From NCBI RefSeq assembly GCF_003202235.1, contig NZ_MASU01000005.1, positions 682,001 to 746,000 of the forward strand: 64,000 nt of DNA. The letters run 5' to 3'. Of the stretch, positions 52,852 to 61,335 are shown one piece after another. The notes under the pieces are model-generated. The model worked only from the letters and a program-made list of their open reading frames with translations. It searched no databases and was not told where the DNA came from. The position numbers and the translations under genes are program-made. This stretch comes from Prauserella flavalba (lineage in GTDB: Bacteria > Actinomycetota > Actinomycetes > Mycobacteriales > Pseudonocardiaceae). Positions within the stretch are counted from its first letter, which is position 1. Each line of letters starts with the position of its first letter.

Positions 52852-54377
52852 TCGTCCGGTCCCTCGTTGAGCCGGCGCAGGGGCCGGGTCGCCGGGCCTT
52901 GGATCACGGTGCCGTCGGTGCCGAAGCGGGATCCGTGGCAGGCGCAGTCCCAGGTCTGTTCGGCGTTGTTGAACGTCACCAGGCAGCCGAGGTGGGTGCA
53001 GCGGGCGCTCACGGCGTGCAGTTCGCCGTCGGGCGCGCGGTAGGCGGCGGTCATCTTGGCGCCGACGCGGGTGACCGTGGCCTCGCCCGCGGGCAGTTGG
53101 TCCAGTTCGGCGGGTGTGCGCAGGGCGCGGACGTGGTCGCCGACGAGGTGCCTGGCGACGGCGACGTTGTCCTTGACGACCTCGGGCGCGGAGCGTAGGT
53201 GCGCGCGGTTGGGGTCGTACAGCGGTGCCGCCGGGTTCTCGTCGTCGAGGATGAGGTCGCGCAGCAGCTGTCCGGCGGCGGTGCCGCCCGTCATGCCCCA
53301 CTGGCCGAAGCCGGTGGCGACCCACACGCGGGCGGTGAGCGGGTGGTACCGGCCGACGTAGGGCACGGAGTCCGGAGTGGACATGTCGTGTGCCGACCAG
53401 CGGTGGGTGATCCGCAGTCCGAGCAGGTCGCGGGCCCAGGTGGCGAGTTCGCGGTAGCGGCCTTCGACGTCGAGGTTCTCGCCGGTGCGGTAGTGCTCGC
53501 CGCCGACGACGGCGATCGGTTCGGTCGCGGAGTCGTAGCCGCGCACGGAGTGGTGGGTGACGGCGTCGAGGTACATGCCGGCCGGCATCCGTTCCACGGG
53601 TACCGGCCCGGCGACGACGAGGTCGCGTACGGGGTCGAGCCGGGCGAAGAACAGGCCCCGGTCGAGGATGGGGTAGTGGGTGGTCACCACGACGTGGTCG
53701 GTGCGCACGCGCCCGCGCGGGGTGCGCACGCTCAGCGTCGGCCATTCGGTGACGGCCTGTGCGGGCGCGTGCTGGGCGATGCGGCCGCCGAGCCGCTCGA
53801 TTTCGTCGGCGAGGCCGAGTAGCCAGCGCCGGGGGTGGAACTGGGCCTGACCGGTGAAGCGGACGGCGCCGACGGCGGGTGCGGCGAGCCCGATGTCGTC
53901 GGTGAACGACGCGGGCAGCCCGGCCCGCGCGGCGGCGTCCGCCTCGGCCTTCAGCTCGTCGAGCCGGTCCTCGTCGGTGGTGTAGACGAAGGAGTCGCGG
54001 CGGGCGAAGTCGCAGTCGATGCCCAGTTCGGTGGAGGTTTTGGCGATCCAGTCGACGGCGGCGTGCTGGGTCTCGGCGTACCGCATCGCCGCCTCGCGGC
54101 CCTTGGCGCGCTCCAGTCCGGCGTACTTGAGGGCGTGCTGTGCGCTGAGTTTCGCCGTGGTGTGCCCGGAGACGCCCGCGGCCAACTCCTTGGCTTCGAG
54201 CACGAGCACGGAGCGGCCCTCGCGCGCGAGCAGGTACGCGGTGGTGAGTCCGGCGATGCCCGCGCCGATCACGACGACGTCGGCCTCGGTCGGCAGGTCG
54301 CGGTCGGCGCGCGCGGGTGCCGGTGCGCTGTCGATCCACAGTGAACGGGGCGCGGGCAGGCCGGCAGCGGGCTCCAT
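52848..54377 (-). CDS. FAD-dependent oxidoreductase with C-terminal Rieske domain
   Basis: 509 residues. An N-terminal DAO-type FAD domain has DVVVIGAGIAGLTTAYLLAREGRSVLVLEA, SGHTTAKLSAQHALKY and WVATGFGQWGMTGGTAAGQLL. The C-terminal Rieske domain (about 405-509) has CTHLGC and CACHGSRF, giving the two Cys-His ligand pairs of a [2Fe-2S] cluster. Such fusions are found in stress-type actinobacterial loci and oxidise unknown amines or related compounds. Its stop overlaps the proposed CTG start of the YbdK gene. Confidence 0.88.
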   Translation of the reverse strand: MEPAAGLPAPRSLWIDSAPAPARADRDLPTEADVVVIGAGIAGLTTAYLLAREGRSVLVLEAKELAAGVSGHTTAKLSAQHALKYAGLERAKGREAAMRYAETQHAAVDWIAKTSTELGIDCDFARRDSFVYTTDEDRLDELKAEADAAARAGLPASFTDDIGLAAPAVGAVRFTGQAQFHPRRWLLGLADEIERLGGRIAQHAPAQAVTEWPTLSVRTPRGRVRTDHVVVTTHYPILDRGLFFARLDPVRDLVVAGPVPVERMPAGMYLDAVTHHSVRGYDSATEPIAVVGGEHYRTGENLDVEGRYRELATWARDLLGLRITHRWSAHDMSTPDSVPYVGRYHPLTARVWVATGFGQWGMTGGTAAGQLLRDLILDDENPAAPLYDPNRAHLRSAPEVVKDNVAVARHLVGDHVRALRTPAELDQLPAGEATVTRVGAKMTAAYRAPDGELHAVSARCTHLGCLVTFNNAEQTWDCACHGSRFGTDGTVIQGPATRPLRRLNEGPDD

Positions 54378-54437
54378 GTGACTCCTCCTCGGCTCGCCCC
54401 AGCGGAGTTCCCCCGGCGGGCCAGGTGAAACGCTCGC

Positions 54438-54914
54438 TCACGCGGCGCGCCGGGTCCGGTCGGACGCGGGCCACACGTAGGGCAGGTCAGCGGTCACACC
54501 GGGAAACCAGCGGCGGTAGTGGCCGGGGTCTTTGCGGACGAGCGCGGACCGGTGGCTGCGGTGGAACGCCTCGTCGCCGAGCCACGGCGGCACCTCTCGG
54601 GCCTCGGCCAGCCGCGACTGTGTTCGTGGTTCGGTGATGCCGGTGGCCTCGGCCAGGTCGGCCTTGAGCTTGTCCGCGCACGTGTCGGCGTGCCCTTCGG
54701 CGCACCACACGGCGCACACGTCGAGGCCGTAGCGGGCCAGTGCCTCCTCGTAGCCGGTCCACATTTTCACGGCGGGATGGCGCCGCCAGCCGTAGGTGGG
54801 CACGGTGAGGCCGCGCAGGATCTGCAGTGCCTCCACGCGCTGGCGGCCCAGCCTGCGCCGGTCGAGCACCCGTGCGGCGTCGACGAAGCCGGGGTAGGGG
54901 AGGAAGGTCTGCAT
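54438..54914 (-). CDS. MSMEG_6728-family hypothetical protein (pyrimidine-dimer glycosylase-like)
   Basis: 158 residues. MQTFLPYPGFVDAARVLDRRRLGRQRVEALQILR and WRRHPAVKMWTGYEEALARYG match small actinobacterial MSMEG_6728-type proteins, which show distant similarity to pyrimidine dimer DNA glycosylases. PWLGDEAFHRSHRSALVRKDPGHYR is conserved. The function is unproved. ATG 54914 shares one base with the upstream gene's stop (TGATG), so the two are coupled. Confidence 0.75.
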   Translation of the reverse strand: MQTFLPYPGFVDAARVLDRRRLGRQRVEALQILRGLTVPTYGWRRHPAVKMWTGYEEALARYGLDVCAVWCAEGHADTCADKLKADLAEATGITEPRTQSRLAEAREVPPWLGDEAFHRSHRSALVRKDPGHYRRWFPGVTADLPYVWPASDRTRRAA

Positions 54915-55336
54915 CAGGCGACCGGCTCGTCGGGATACGCCTCGTGTCCCCGCAGCCCGTTGGTGCGGCGGTTGCGTTTCAGCTCCGCCTCGTGGAGGTG
55001 CCGCCTGCCGCCGGTGAGTTCGCGGCTTTGCCGTTCGAACGCGCGGAAGACGTCGTAGTAGGTGTCCTCGTAGTCCTCGACGACCTGGTAGGTCCACCGG
55101 CCCGGGAGCACGTTGCGGCCGAGCAGTTCCGTTTCCAGTCGCTCGGCCAGGTCGCCGTGGCCAGCGTGGCGGAGGAGGTCGATGGCCTCGTCCAGGGTGA
55201 AGTCCGCCGTTCCGGTGAGGCGGTGGAAGGCGTACAGGTGTCCGCGCGCGACCTCGACGGTCTCGAGCGCTTCGGTGAGTTTGCCGACGGCTTCGACGGT
55301 GGCCGGATCGGGCTCCGGGGCTGATGTGTACCTCAT
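54914..55336 (-). CDS. Conserved hypothetical protein
   Basis: 140 residues, soluble and helical. It has an acidic Asp/Glu-rich centre (YQVVEDYEDTYYDVFRAFERQSREL) and a basic C-terminus (HEAELKRNRRTNGLRGHEAYP). I do not recognise a domain. It is the first of five minus-strand genes ending at 50697, several stress-related, and is coupled by TGATG to the MSMEG_6728-type gene. Confidence 0.65.
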   Translation of the reverse strand: MRYTSAPEPDPATVEAVGKLTEALETVEVARGHLYAFHRLTGTADFTLDEAIDLLRHAGHGDLAERLETELLGRNVLPGRWTYQVVEDYEDTYYDVFRAFERQSRELTGGRRHLHEAELKRNRRTNGLRGHEAYPDEPVA

Positions 55337-55415
55337 GGCAGCGCGGGTACCCGAACTTCAGGACGTGATGCACAACCGTTGCGTCGTGCCCCCCGAGCGA
55401 GACAAGGAGGTTGTA

Positions 55416-55877
55416 GTGAGCACGATCACCAAGGCGGTGGACGTGAACGTCCCGGTGTCGACCGCGTACAACCAGTGGACCCAGTTCGAGTCCTTCCCCG
55501 AGTTCATGGAGGGTGTCGAGGAGGTCCGTCAGCTCGACGCGACCCACACTCACTGGGTCACGAAGATCGGCGGTAGTACCCGGGAGTTCGACGCCACCAT
55601 CACCGAGCAGCACCCCGACGAGCGCGTCGCCTGGACCACGGATTCGGGCCCCAACCACGGCGGCGTGGTGACCTTCCACCGCATCGGCGACAACGTCACG
55701 CGGGTGACGGCCCAGATGGACATCGATCCGGAGGGTTTCGCCGAGAACGTGGCCGACAAGACCGGCATGATCGACCAGCGCGTCAACGGTGACCTTCAGC
55801 GGTTCAAGAAGTTCATCGAGGAGCGTGGCCGCGAGACCGGCGCCTGGCGCGGTGACGTCCAGCGCCCCGGTCAGTAG
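55416..55877 (+). CDS. SRPBCC family (cyclase/dehydrase-like) protein
   Basis: 153 residues. MSTITKAVDVNVPVSTAYNQW and FESFPEFMEGVEEVRQLDATHTHWVTKIGG are typical of the small SRPBCC/polyketide-cyclase-like proteins common in actinobacteria. The middle GGVVTFHRIGDNVTRVTAQMD strand and C-terminal helix complete the fold. AAGGAGG lies 5 nt before GTG 55416. The ligand is unknown. A hairpin at 55885-55933 follows. Confidence 0.8.
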   Translation: MSTITKAVDVNVPVSTAYNQWTQFESFPEFMEGVEEVRQLDATHTHWVTKIGGSTREFDATITEQHPDERVAWTTDSGPNHGGVVTFHRIGDNVTRVTAQMDIDPEGFAENVADKTGMIDQRVNGDLQRFKKFIEERGRETGAWRGDVQRPGQ

Positions 55878-55884
55878 CATCCGT

Positions 55885-55933
55885 CCCCCAGTGCGCTGTG
55901 GTCGCGTTCAACGCGACCACAGCGCACTGGGGG
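55885..55933. terminator. Bidirectional hairpin with GCGTTCAACGC centre
   Basis: Perfect 24-nt arms (55885-55908 and 55910-55933) begin CCCCCAGTGCGCTGTGG and meet at GTTCAAC. It occupies the gap between convergent genes ending at 55877 and 55940. It shares its outer CCGTCCCCCA lead and its centre with the hairpin at 16755-16805, but not the stem sequence between them. Confidence 0.75.
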
Positions 55934-55939
55934 TGTGGG

Positions 55940-56728
55940 TCATTTTCCGGTGAAGCGGGCTTCGCGGCGTTCGAGGAAGCTCTGCAGGCCTTCTTTCGCG
56001 TCTTCGCTGGCGACGACCGCGGGCAGGGTCGCGCGCAGGTGTTCGGCGGCGGCCTGCTCCGAGCCCGACCGCAGCGCGACCCTCGCGTTGGCCAGCGTGC
56101 CCTGCACCCCGAGCGGTGCCTGCGCCGCGATGACCTTCGCCAGCGCCATCGCGCGGCCGAGCTGCTCACCGGGTTTCACGACTTCCTGCACGAGGCCGAT
56201 GCGGTACGCCTCGCCCGCCCCGAACTCTTCGCCGGTGAGCAGGAACTTCATCGCGTTGCCCCAGCCGAGCTGAGCCGGTGCCCGCAGTGTCGCACCGCCG
56301 AAGGGCAGGATGCCCCTCCTGGTCTCCAGCTGCCGGAATCGCACGTCATCGGCGGCGATCACGATGTCACTCGCGAGCGCCAGTTCGATCGACAGCGTGA
56401 AGGCGATTCCCTGCACGGCCATCACCACCGGCTTCGGCACCGGCTCCTTCCACAGTCCGAAGGGGTCGTGACGCCCGGCACCCGCGAGGGCGTCCGGACC
56501 GTGCTCCGTCACGGCCGGCCACACGTCTCCCAGGTCGAGTCCGGCACTGAAGTGGTCGCCGTGGCCGAAGACCACGCCGACTCGCGATTCCGGGTCGTCG
56601 GCGAGCCGGTCGTAGGCGAGGGCCACCTCGTCGATCGTCTGCCGGTCCCAGGCGTTGCGCTTCTCCGGCCGGTTGACGCCGATCAACAGGACCTGCCCGT
56701 CGCGTTCGACGGTGACTCGAGGGGACAC
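55940..56728 (-). CDS. Enoyl-CoA hydratase/isomerase (crotonase) family protein
   Basis: 262 residues. The oxyanion and CoA-binding parts are VNRPEKRNAWDR, GHGDHFSAGLDL and KPVVMAVQGIAFTLSIELALASD. The second acidic site is FRQLETRRGILPFGGATLRAP, near the usual second catalytic Glu. The usual GGG/GxxE of the first acidic site reads AFTLSIEL, so the specific reaction is uncertain. AGGAGGTCAA precedes GTG 56728. No CoA pathway partners are adjacent. Confidence 0.85.
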   Translation of the reverse strand: MSPRVTVERDGQVLLIGVNRPEKRNAWDRQTIDEVALAYDRLADDPESRVGVVFGHGDHFSAGLDLGDVWPAVTEHGPDALAGAGRHDPFGLWKEPVPKPVVMAVQGIAFTLSIELALASDIVIAADDVRFRQLETRRGILPFGGATLRAPAQLGWGNAMKFLLTGEEFGAGEAYRIGLVQEVVKPGEQLGRAMALAKVIAAQAPLGVQGTLANARVALRSGSEQAAAEHLRATLPAVVASEDAKEGLQSFLERREARFTGK

Positions 56729-57045
56729 GCTTGACCTCCTGCCCTTGGCTACGACTCACCGAGACTCTCACGAGGGAGATGTATAACGACCTATACGGCT
56801 CGGGAATGTAGCGCTGGTTTGCCGCCAGTCGCGTCCACCACTCACCTCAAAACAGCGGGGAGGAGTGCGGGTTTCGGCCGGGTCATACCACAAACGTAGC
56901 CAGCTACACGACGCGATCCGGGCTCGGTACCCGTTCCGCGGGGAACTGTCGCTAGTGGACAGTCAACGTGCCCGGCCCGTGAAGCGACAGTTTCCCACGG
57001 CGCGCCGAAGGCGTGCCTGGAACCCAGGGACCCCTTGGAAAACGC
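56729..57045. other. Noncoding 317-nt region with several inverted repeats
   Basis: No credible gene is seen. A GTATA-N6-TATAC dyad lies at 56781-56796, close to the crotonase start, with TATACA as a possible minus-strand -10. At 56931-56996 three competing stems share bases: GTTCC/GGAAC (56933-56946), ACTGTC/GACAGT (56945-56963) and a 14-bp arm pair (56940-56953 with 56983-56996). This may be the terminator of the upstream permease gene or a leader of the crotonase gene. Confidence 0.45.
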
Positions 57046-57870
57046 CTACAGCACATCCCGTCGCCGCAACAACCACCCACCAGCCACGGCGAACGCCACG
57101 AGGTAAGCACCGACCACCACGACAGCCTGCCCCGAACCCACAAGGTCAGACACCCCAGGCGTCCCCTCCGGCGCACCCAAAGCCGCGACCAGAGACCCGG
57201 CATTCGGCCCAGGCAGCACCTTCTGCAGCTCGGCAACCCACTCCAGCAACGGCGCGGCCACAGCAGCCAGCAGATTCTGCACAGCCAGCAACCACACGAG
57301 CCCCAGCCCGATCGGCAACGCGATACCCCGGAACGCAACCGCGAGAAACACGCCGAGCATCGCCCACATCATGGTGATCAGCCAGCCACCACCGGCCCCG
57401 ACAACGATCTCACCAACGGAAGGCCACACCACAGGTTGTCCCTCCAGCAAGGCAACGCCCACCCCCGCCAAGGCTCCCGTCCCAAGCAGCGCTAGCACCA
57501 GCACGAGCGAGCCCAAGCCCGCAACGACAACCTTCGCCGCGAAGACGCTAGACCTCGATGATCCTTGCGTGAGCACCGTCTTCCAGGTCTCCCAGCCATA
57601 CTCGCTCCCAGCGACGAGCACACCGAAGATCAACGCGAGCGCACCGACGAACACGGGCGTCCCGGCAATGGTGTTGCCAACCAGCTCCGCCGGCAGCATC
57701 GACTCCAGCCCGCGCCCGCCACGGGGTCCCTCAGACCGGCCCGTGTACCCCAGATACGGGATCACGTACGCAAAGGTCAACGTCAGCACCAACGCAACGC
57801 CGAACAGCAACCAGTGCGCGGGCCGGCGAACCTGCTTGATCAACTCCGCGCGAACGTCATCGAGTACCAC
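57046..57870 (-). CDS. ABC-2 type exporter permease
   Basis: 274 residues with six hydrophobic segments: FGVALVLTLTFAYVIPYLGY, GTPVFVGALALIFGVLVAG, VVVAGLGSLVLVLALLGTGALAG, a GGWLITMMWAMLGVFLAVAF region, LPIGLGLVWLLAVQNLL and a C-terminal helix before LLRRRDVL. GTG 57870 was chosen because GGAGGT lies 7 nt upstream; it overlaps the ATPase gene by 14 nt. It resembles permeases of bacitracin- or lantibiotic-type exporters. The substrate is unknown. Confidence 0.8.
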   Translation of the reverse strand: MVLDDVRAELIKQVRRPAHWLLFGVALVLTLTFAYVIPYLGYTGRSEGPRGGRGLESMLPAELVGNTIAGTPVFVGALALIFGVLVAGSEYGWETWKTVLTQGSSRSSVFAAKVVVAGLGSLVLVLALLGTGALAGVGVALLEGQPVVWPSVGEIVVGAGGGWLITMMWAMLGVFLAVAFRGIALPIGLGLVWLLAVQNLLAAVAAPLLEWVAELQKVLPGPNAGSLVAALGAPEGTPGVSDLVGSGQAVVVVGAYLVAFAVAGGWLLRRRDVL

Positions 57871-58759
57871 GAGAACCACCTCCGGTGAGTTCGAGAAATG
57901 TCTGTTCGAGATCGGCCTCGGCAGGCCGGAGCTCGCGGACCGAAACTCCAGAGTGGACCAGCTCGGCGTTGATCGTCGCGGCCATCGCGGCCTCGACGTC
58001 CAGCCGAAGCACGTCCCCGTCAACCCGAACCCGGTCCGCGCCGACGAGCTCGGCCACCCGCGCCCGCGCGTCGTCGATCGGATCCGCCATGACCAGCAGC
58101 CCGGTCGCGCGCAGCTCGGCCACGGACATCTCGGCGACCAGCTGTCCACGCGAGATCATGCCCACGCGGTCACAGATCTGCTGGACCTCGCCGAGCAGGT
58201 GGCTCGACAGGAGTACGGTGCGCCCCTCGTCCGCGAGGCCACGGATCACGGCACGGATATCTGCCATGCCGGCCGGATCGAGCCCGTTGGTCGGCTCGTC
58301 CAGTATCAGCAGCCCGGGGTCCTTCAGCAGTGCAGCCGCGAGTCCGAGCCGTTGCTTCATGCCCAGGGAGTACGTCGAGTACCGGTCCCCGGCGCGCTCG
58401 GCGAGGTCCACGACGTCGAGCACCTCGGCCACACGCCCGCGCCCGACACCGGCATGACGGGCGAGCACGCGCAGGTTGTCGCGGCCCGACAGGTAGGGAT
58501 AGAAACCGGGCCCCTCGATCAACGCCCCGACACCCGCGAGGCGCCGCCCCGCACCGGAAGCGTGGCCGAAGAGCCGCACGTCACCCGACGTCGGCCGGAT
58601 GAGCCCGAGCAGCATGCGCAGCGTCGTGGTCTTGCCAGCGCCGTTCGGGCCGAGAAAGCCGTAGACCTCGCCCTGACGCACAACGAGGTCCAGTGAATCG
58701 ACGGCGACGAGGTCGCCGTAGCGCTTGGTCAGCGCGTTGGTTTCGACAGGATCGCTCAT
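57857..58759 (-). CDS. ABC exporter ATP-binding protein (BcrA-type)
   Basis: 300 residues from ATG 58759 (ATG 58768 adds three). Walker A GPNGAGKTT, a Q-loop around GALIEGPGFYPYLSGRDNL, signature YSLGMKQRLGLAAALL, Walker B LLILDEPTNGLDPAG and H-loop LLSSHLLGEVQQICDR match BcrA/DrrA-type exporters. The signature Gly-Met variant LGMKQ is the usual BcrA form. The permease gene follows with overlap. Divergent to it is a TPR-protein gene. Confidence 0.87.
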   Translation of the reverse strand: MSDPVETNALTKRYGDLVAVDSLDLVVRQGEVYGFLGPNGAGKTTTLRMLLGLIRPTSGDVRLFGHASGAGRRLAGVGALIEGPGFYPYLSGRDNLRVLARHAGVGRGRVAEVLDVVDLAERAGDRYSTYSLGMKQRLGLAAALLKDPGLLILDEPTNGLDPAGMADIRAVIRGLADEGRTVLLSSHLLGEVQQICDRVGMISRGQLVAEMSVAELRATGLLVMADPIDDARARVAELVGADRVRVDGDVLRLDVEAAMAATINAELVHSGVSVRELRPAEADLEQTFLELTGGGSRGTR

Positions 58760-58810
58760 GGCACCCATCGTGGGCGCGTGGCGGCCCGCAGTCGTCAGCC
58801 CGGAAGCGCG

Positions 58811-58839
58811 TTACCCGCCTACGCCCGCCGACGTAGGCT
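58811..58839 (+). promoter_or_regulatory. Promoter of the TPR gene, leaderless
   Basis: TTACCC (58811-58816) and TAGGCT (58834-58839) have a 17-nt spacer. The -10 ends 6 nt before GTG 58846, so transcription should begin at the start codon. No ribosome-binding site is present. Confidence 0.45.
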
Positions 58840-58845
58840 GCGCAG

Positions 58846-59331
58846 GTGACCGACTCCGACTGGCAACGCCGCGTCGACGACGCGTGGGCGTCGTTCGACC
58901 AGCACACCGAAGAGGACTTCCTGGCCCTCATCGACCGCCTCGCCGCCGAGCGGCCGCCACACGACGCCGGCGCACTGTTCGAACGGGCGGGCGCCTTCGA
59001 CGCGACCGGTCACCCCGACCAGGCCGTTCCGCTCTACCGCGAAGCCCTTGATCGCGGACTCGACGGCGAACGCAGGCGGTGCGCCGTGATCCAGCTGGCC
59101 AGCTCCCTGCGCAACCTCGGTGAGGCGGACACGAGCGTCGCGCTCCTCACGGCTGAGCTGGACGCCACCTCCGACCACCTCGACGATGCGGTCAGGGCCT
59201 TCCTCGCCCTCGCGCTCGCCGACACGGGCAGGGAACGCGAGGCAGTGTCGCACGTCCTCACCGCGCTCGCGTCCCATCTGCCCACGTATCAACGCTCCGT
59301 GGCCGGCTACGCCCGGGAGCTCATCCGCTGA
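58846..59331 (+). CDS. Tetratricopeptide-repeat protein
   Basis: 161 residues, all helical. TPR-like pairs are seen at AGALFERAGAFDATGHPDQAVPLYREALDRGL and RRCAVIQLASSLRNLGEADTSVALLTAEL. It resembles small actinobacterial TPR proteins of unknown partner. The 3' end overlaps the convergent phosphatase gene by 11 nt. The GTG start lies 6 nt after a -10 box. Confidence 0.75.
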   Translation: MTDSDWQRRVDDAWASFDQHTEEDFLALIDRLAAERPPHDAGALFERAGAFDATGHPDQAVPLYREALDRGLDGERRRCAVIQLASSLRNLGEADTSVALLTAELDATSDHLDDAVRAFLALALADTGREREAVSHVLTALASHLPTYQRSVAGYARELIR

Positions 59332-60139
59332 CGAGCGCCGCGAGCTCCTCAGCCAAGGGGCGGGTCGCGGCCACGACACCGGACCACCGCCGCGTCAGAT
59401 CGGGATCGATCTCCAGCGGCCTGCCGTGGGCGTCGAGCACCACACCCCCTGCCGCGGGCACCGTGACCATCGCCGCCGCGAGGTCGACGATGCGATGCGT
59501 GTCGGACCCGGGGTCGCAAAAGGCATCCGTGGAGCCCTCTGCCACGAGCACCGCCTCCAGCACCGTGCTCGACAGGACCCGCACCCGCCCCGCCGCCTGC
59601 TCGACGCGCCACCACGCATCGGCGCTCGCCGGTTTCGGCCGCAGCATGCTCACCGCCGCACCCGCGAGCTTCGTGCGCCCGCTCGTGCGGTACGGCACGG
59701 GCCTGCCCGCCACGGCGTGCCACGCCCGTCCCGTGTCGAGCCACGTCGTCAGCGCCTCCGTGGCCCTGCCGTCGACGGCGACCACGCCGCCGAAGCAGCA
59801 CAGGGGCACGCCGGCCGCGGCGTTGGCCGAACCGTCCATGGGGTCGACGACGAGTGTGACCGCCGACGCGTTGTCGACGAACCCGGCCTCCTCGCTCAGG
59901 AGGTTCACGCCGCACCGGCTCGCGGCCTCGGCGATCGCGTCCTCCACGAGCTGGTCGACGCGCATCGTGGGGGTGCCGTCGGCGCCGTCGGCGATCTCCT
60001 CGGCGAGCTCGTCCCTCGTGAAGCGGTGGCGGGCGGCGGCGTAGGCCGCCGAGGCGGCGCGGGCGGCGGCGGCCAGTGCGCCGTGCACGTCGTCGGGTAG
60101 CTCGGGTTGGGGAACGGGCCAGGCGATCTTGGTGCTCAC
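59321..60139 (-). CDS. Inositol monophosphatase-family phosphatase in the phn operon
   Basis: 272 residues. Metal motifs of the IMPase/FBPase superfamily are present: LLSEEAG, DPMDGSANAAAGVP (DPxDGSxN) and the distal DTHRIVDLAAAM. GTG 60139 overlaps the phnM stop (GTGA), so it is the last gene of the C-P lyase operon seen here. The pathway leaves ribose phosphates after C-P cleavage, and phnP and phnN are not in the window. So it may dephosphorylate a ribose-phosphate intermediate; that is inference. Confidence 0.85.
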   Translation of the reverse strand: MSTKIAWPVPQPELPDDVHGALAAAARAASAAYAAARHRFTRDELAEEIADGADGTPTMRVDQLVEDAIAEAASRCGVNLLSEEAGFVDNASAVTLVVDPMDGSANAAAGVPLCCFGGVVAVDGRATEALTTWLDTGRAWHAVAGRPVPYRTSGRTKLAGAAVSMLRPKPASADAWWRVEQAAGRVRVLSSTVLEAVLVAEGSTDAFCDPGSDTHRIVDLAAAMVTVPAAGGVVLDAHGRPLEIDPDLTRRWSGVVAATRPLAEELAALVSG

Positions 60140-61335
60140 CGCTCCATCCTTACCGGCTCGCCCGCGCGCAGCACGGCGGGGATCGCGGGCCACGGGCTGC
60201 CCGGCGCCACGAGCGCGAGGTCGGCTCGCAGCCCCGGTTCGAGCCTGCCGCGATCGGTGAGCCCGGCGACGTCGGCGGCACCACTCGTCACCAGTGCCAC
60301 GGCCTCCGGCAGGCTCACCAGTCCCTGCTCGGCGAGCAGCAGCGCGGCACCGAGGAGCCCGGACGGCAGGTAGTCCGACGCCAGCGCCGTCACGAGGCCG
60401 TGCGACACCAGTTCCCTGGCCGACGCGTTGCCGTTGTGCGAGCCGCCGCGCAGCACGTTCGGCGCGCCCATCACGACGGCGAGCCCCTGCTTCCTCGCCG
60501 CCCGCGCCGCGTCCACGGTCGTGGGAAACTCCGCGACCAGCCCGCCCCGCTCCCGCAGCGCGGTGATCTCGGCGGGGGAGTCGGGGTCGTGGCCGAGCAG
60601 CCGCAGCCTGCCCGCCCTGGCCTGGGTTCCGAGCCATTCCAGCGACTCGTCGCGCACCGCGAGCCTGCTTTCGCGATCGGAGATCAGCTCGTCGACGTGC
60701 TCACGCGCCTCGGCGTCACTCAGCCCGCGCGTGCCCGCCAGGTAGCGCTCGTAGTATCTGCGGTCGGCGTATTGGCCCTGGCCCGGTGTGTGGTCCTCGT
60801 GCGACACGAGCGCGGGACCGGCCACGTCGGCAAGCCGCTCCCGCAACGCGGCGAGCCCGGTGGAGCAGCGCACGTCGAGCCGGTACAGGATCCGGTGGTC
60901 CACGAGCGCGCCCCGCTGGGAGTCCACGGTCCGGCACACCTCCAGCGCCGTGGCGACCGACCGCGCGAGACCCCGGCCGAGGCTCTCCTCGAACCCGGCG
61001 CCGTGGAACACGGTCGTCACGCCCGCCGCCCGCAGCTTGCCCTCGAACGACAGCAGCGCGAACTCGATCGGCAGTGCGGCGCCGGGCCTCGGCAGGCGTT
61101 CCTTCTCCAGTCCGTCGCTGTGCACGTCGACCAGTCCCGGCAGGCACAGCAGTCCCTGACCGTCCACATCGGCCGCGACGCCGGGGCGGTGAGGCTCGAC
61201 CGCCGCGAGCACACCGTCGCGCACGGCCACCAGTGCGTCGTCGAGCACGCGGTCCAGCAGGACGGCCCGCACGTGGCCCAGCACGTAGTCGCTCGGCGGG
61301 GCCGCGAGGGTCCACGGCGCGGTCAGCGTGGTCAT
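60136..61335 (-). CDS. phnM: Alpha-D-ribose 1-methylphosphonate 5-triphosphate diphosphatase PhnM
   Basis: 399 residues. The amidohydrolase-fold start is LPGLVDVHSDGLEKERLPRP (about residues 66-84), with metal ligands in VDVHSDG, ALVSHEDHTPGQGQY and PNVLRGGSHNGN/LASDYLPSGLL near the C-terminus. PhnM removes pyrophosphate from ribose-1-methylphosphonate-5-triphosphate. ATG 61335 overlaps the PhnL stop (ATGA). It is flanked by phnL and an IMPase-family gene. Confidence 0.93.
   Translation of the reverse strand: MTTLTAPWTLAAPPSDYVLGHVRAVLLDRVLDDALVAVRDGVLAAVEPHRPGVAADVDGQGLLCLPGLVDVHSDGLEKERLPRPGAALPIEFALLSFEGKLRAAGVTTVFHGAGFEESLGRGLARSVATALEVCRTVDSQRGALVDHRILYRLDVRCSTGLAALRERLADVAGPALVSHEDHTPGQGQYADRRYYERYLAGTRGLSDAEAREHVDELISDRESRLAVRDESLEWLGTQARAGRLRLLGHDPDSPAEITALRERGGLVAEFPTTVDAARAARKQGLAVVMGAPNVLRGGSHNGNASARELVSHGLVTALASDYLPSGLLGAALLLAEQGLVSLPEAVALVTSGAADVAGLTDRGRLEPGLRADLALVAPGSPWPAIPAVLRAGEPVRMER

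Noticed and set aside
51760-54474. A 904-codon minus-strand open frame covering the Rieske gene
   Set aside because: The upstream two thirds are a shadow of the Rieske oxidoreductase frame. Real coding in this frame starts at about 52851 with LGVEEE.
56865-57377. A plus-strand frame of 170 codons in the noncoding region
   Set aside because: It has a His/Pro/Thr/Arg-rich composition with no domain and runs antisense into the permease gene.
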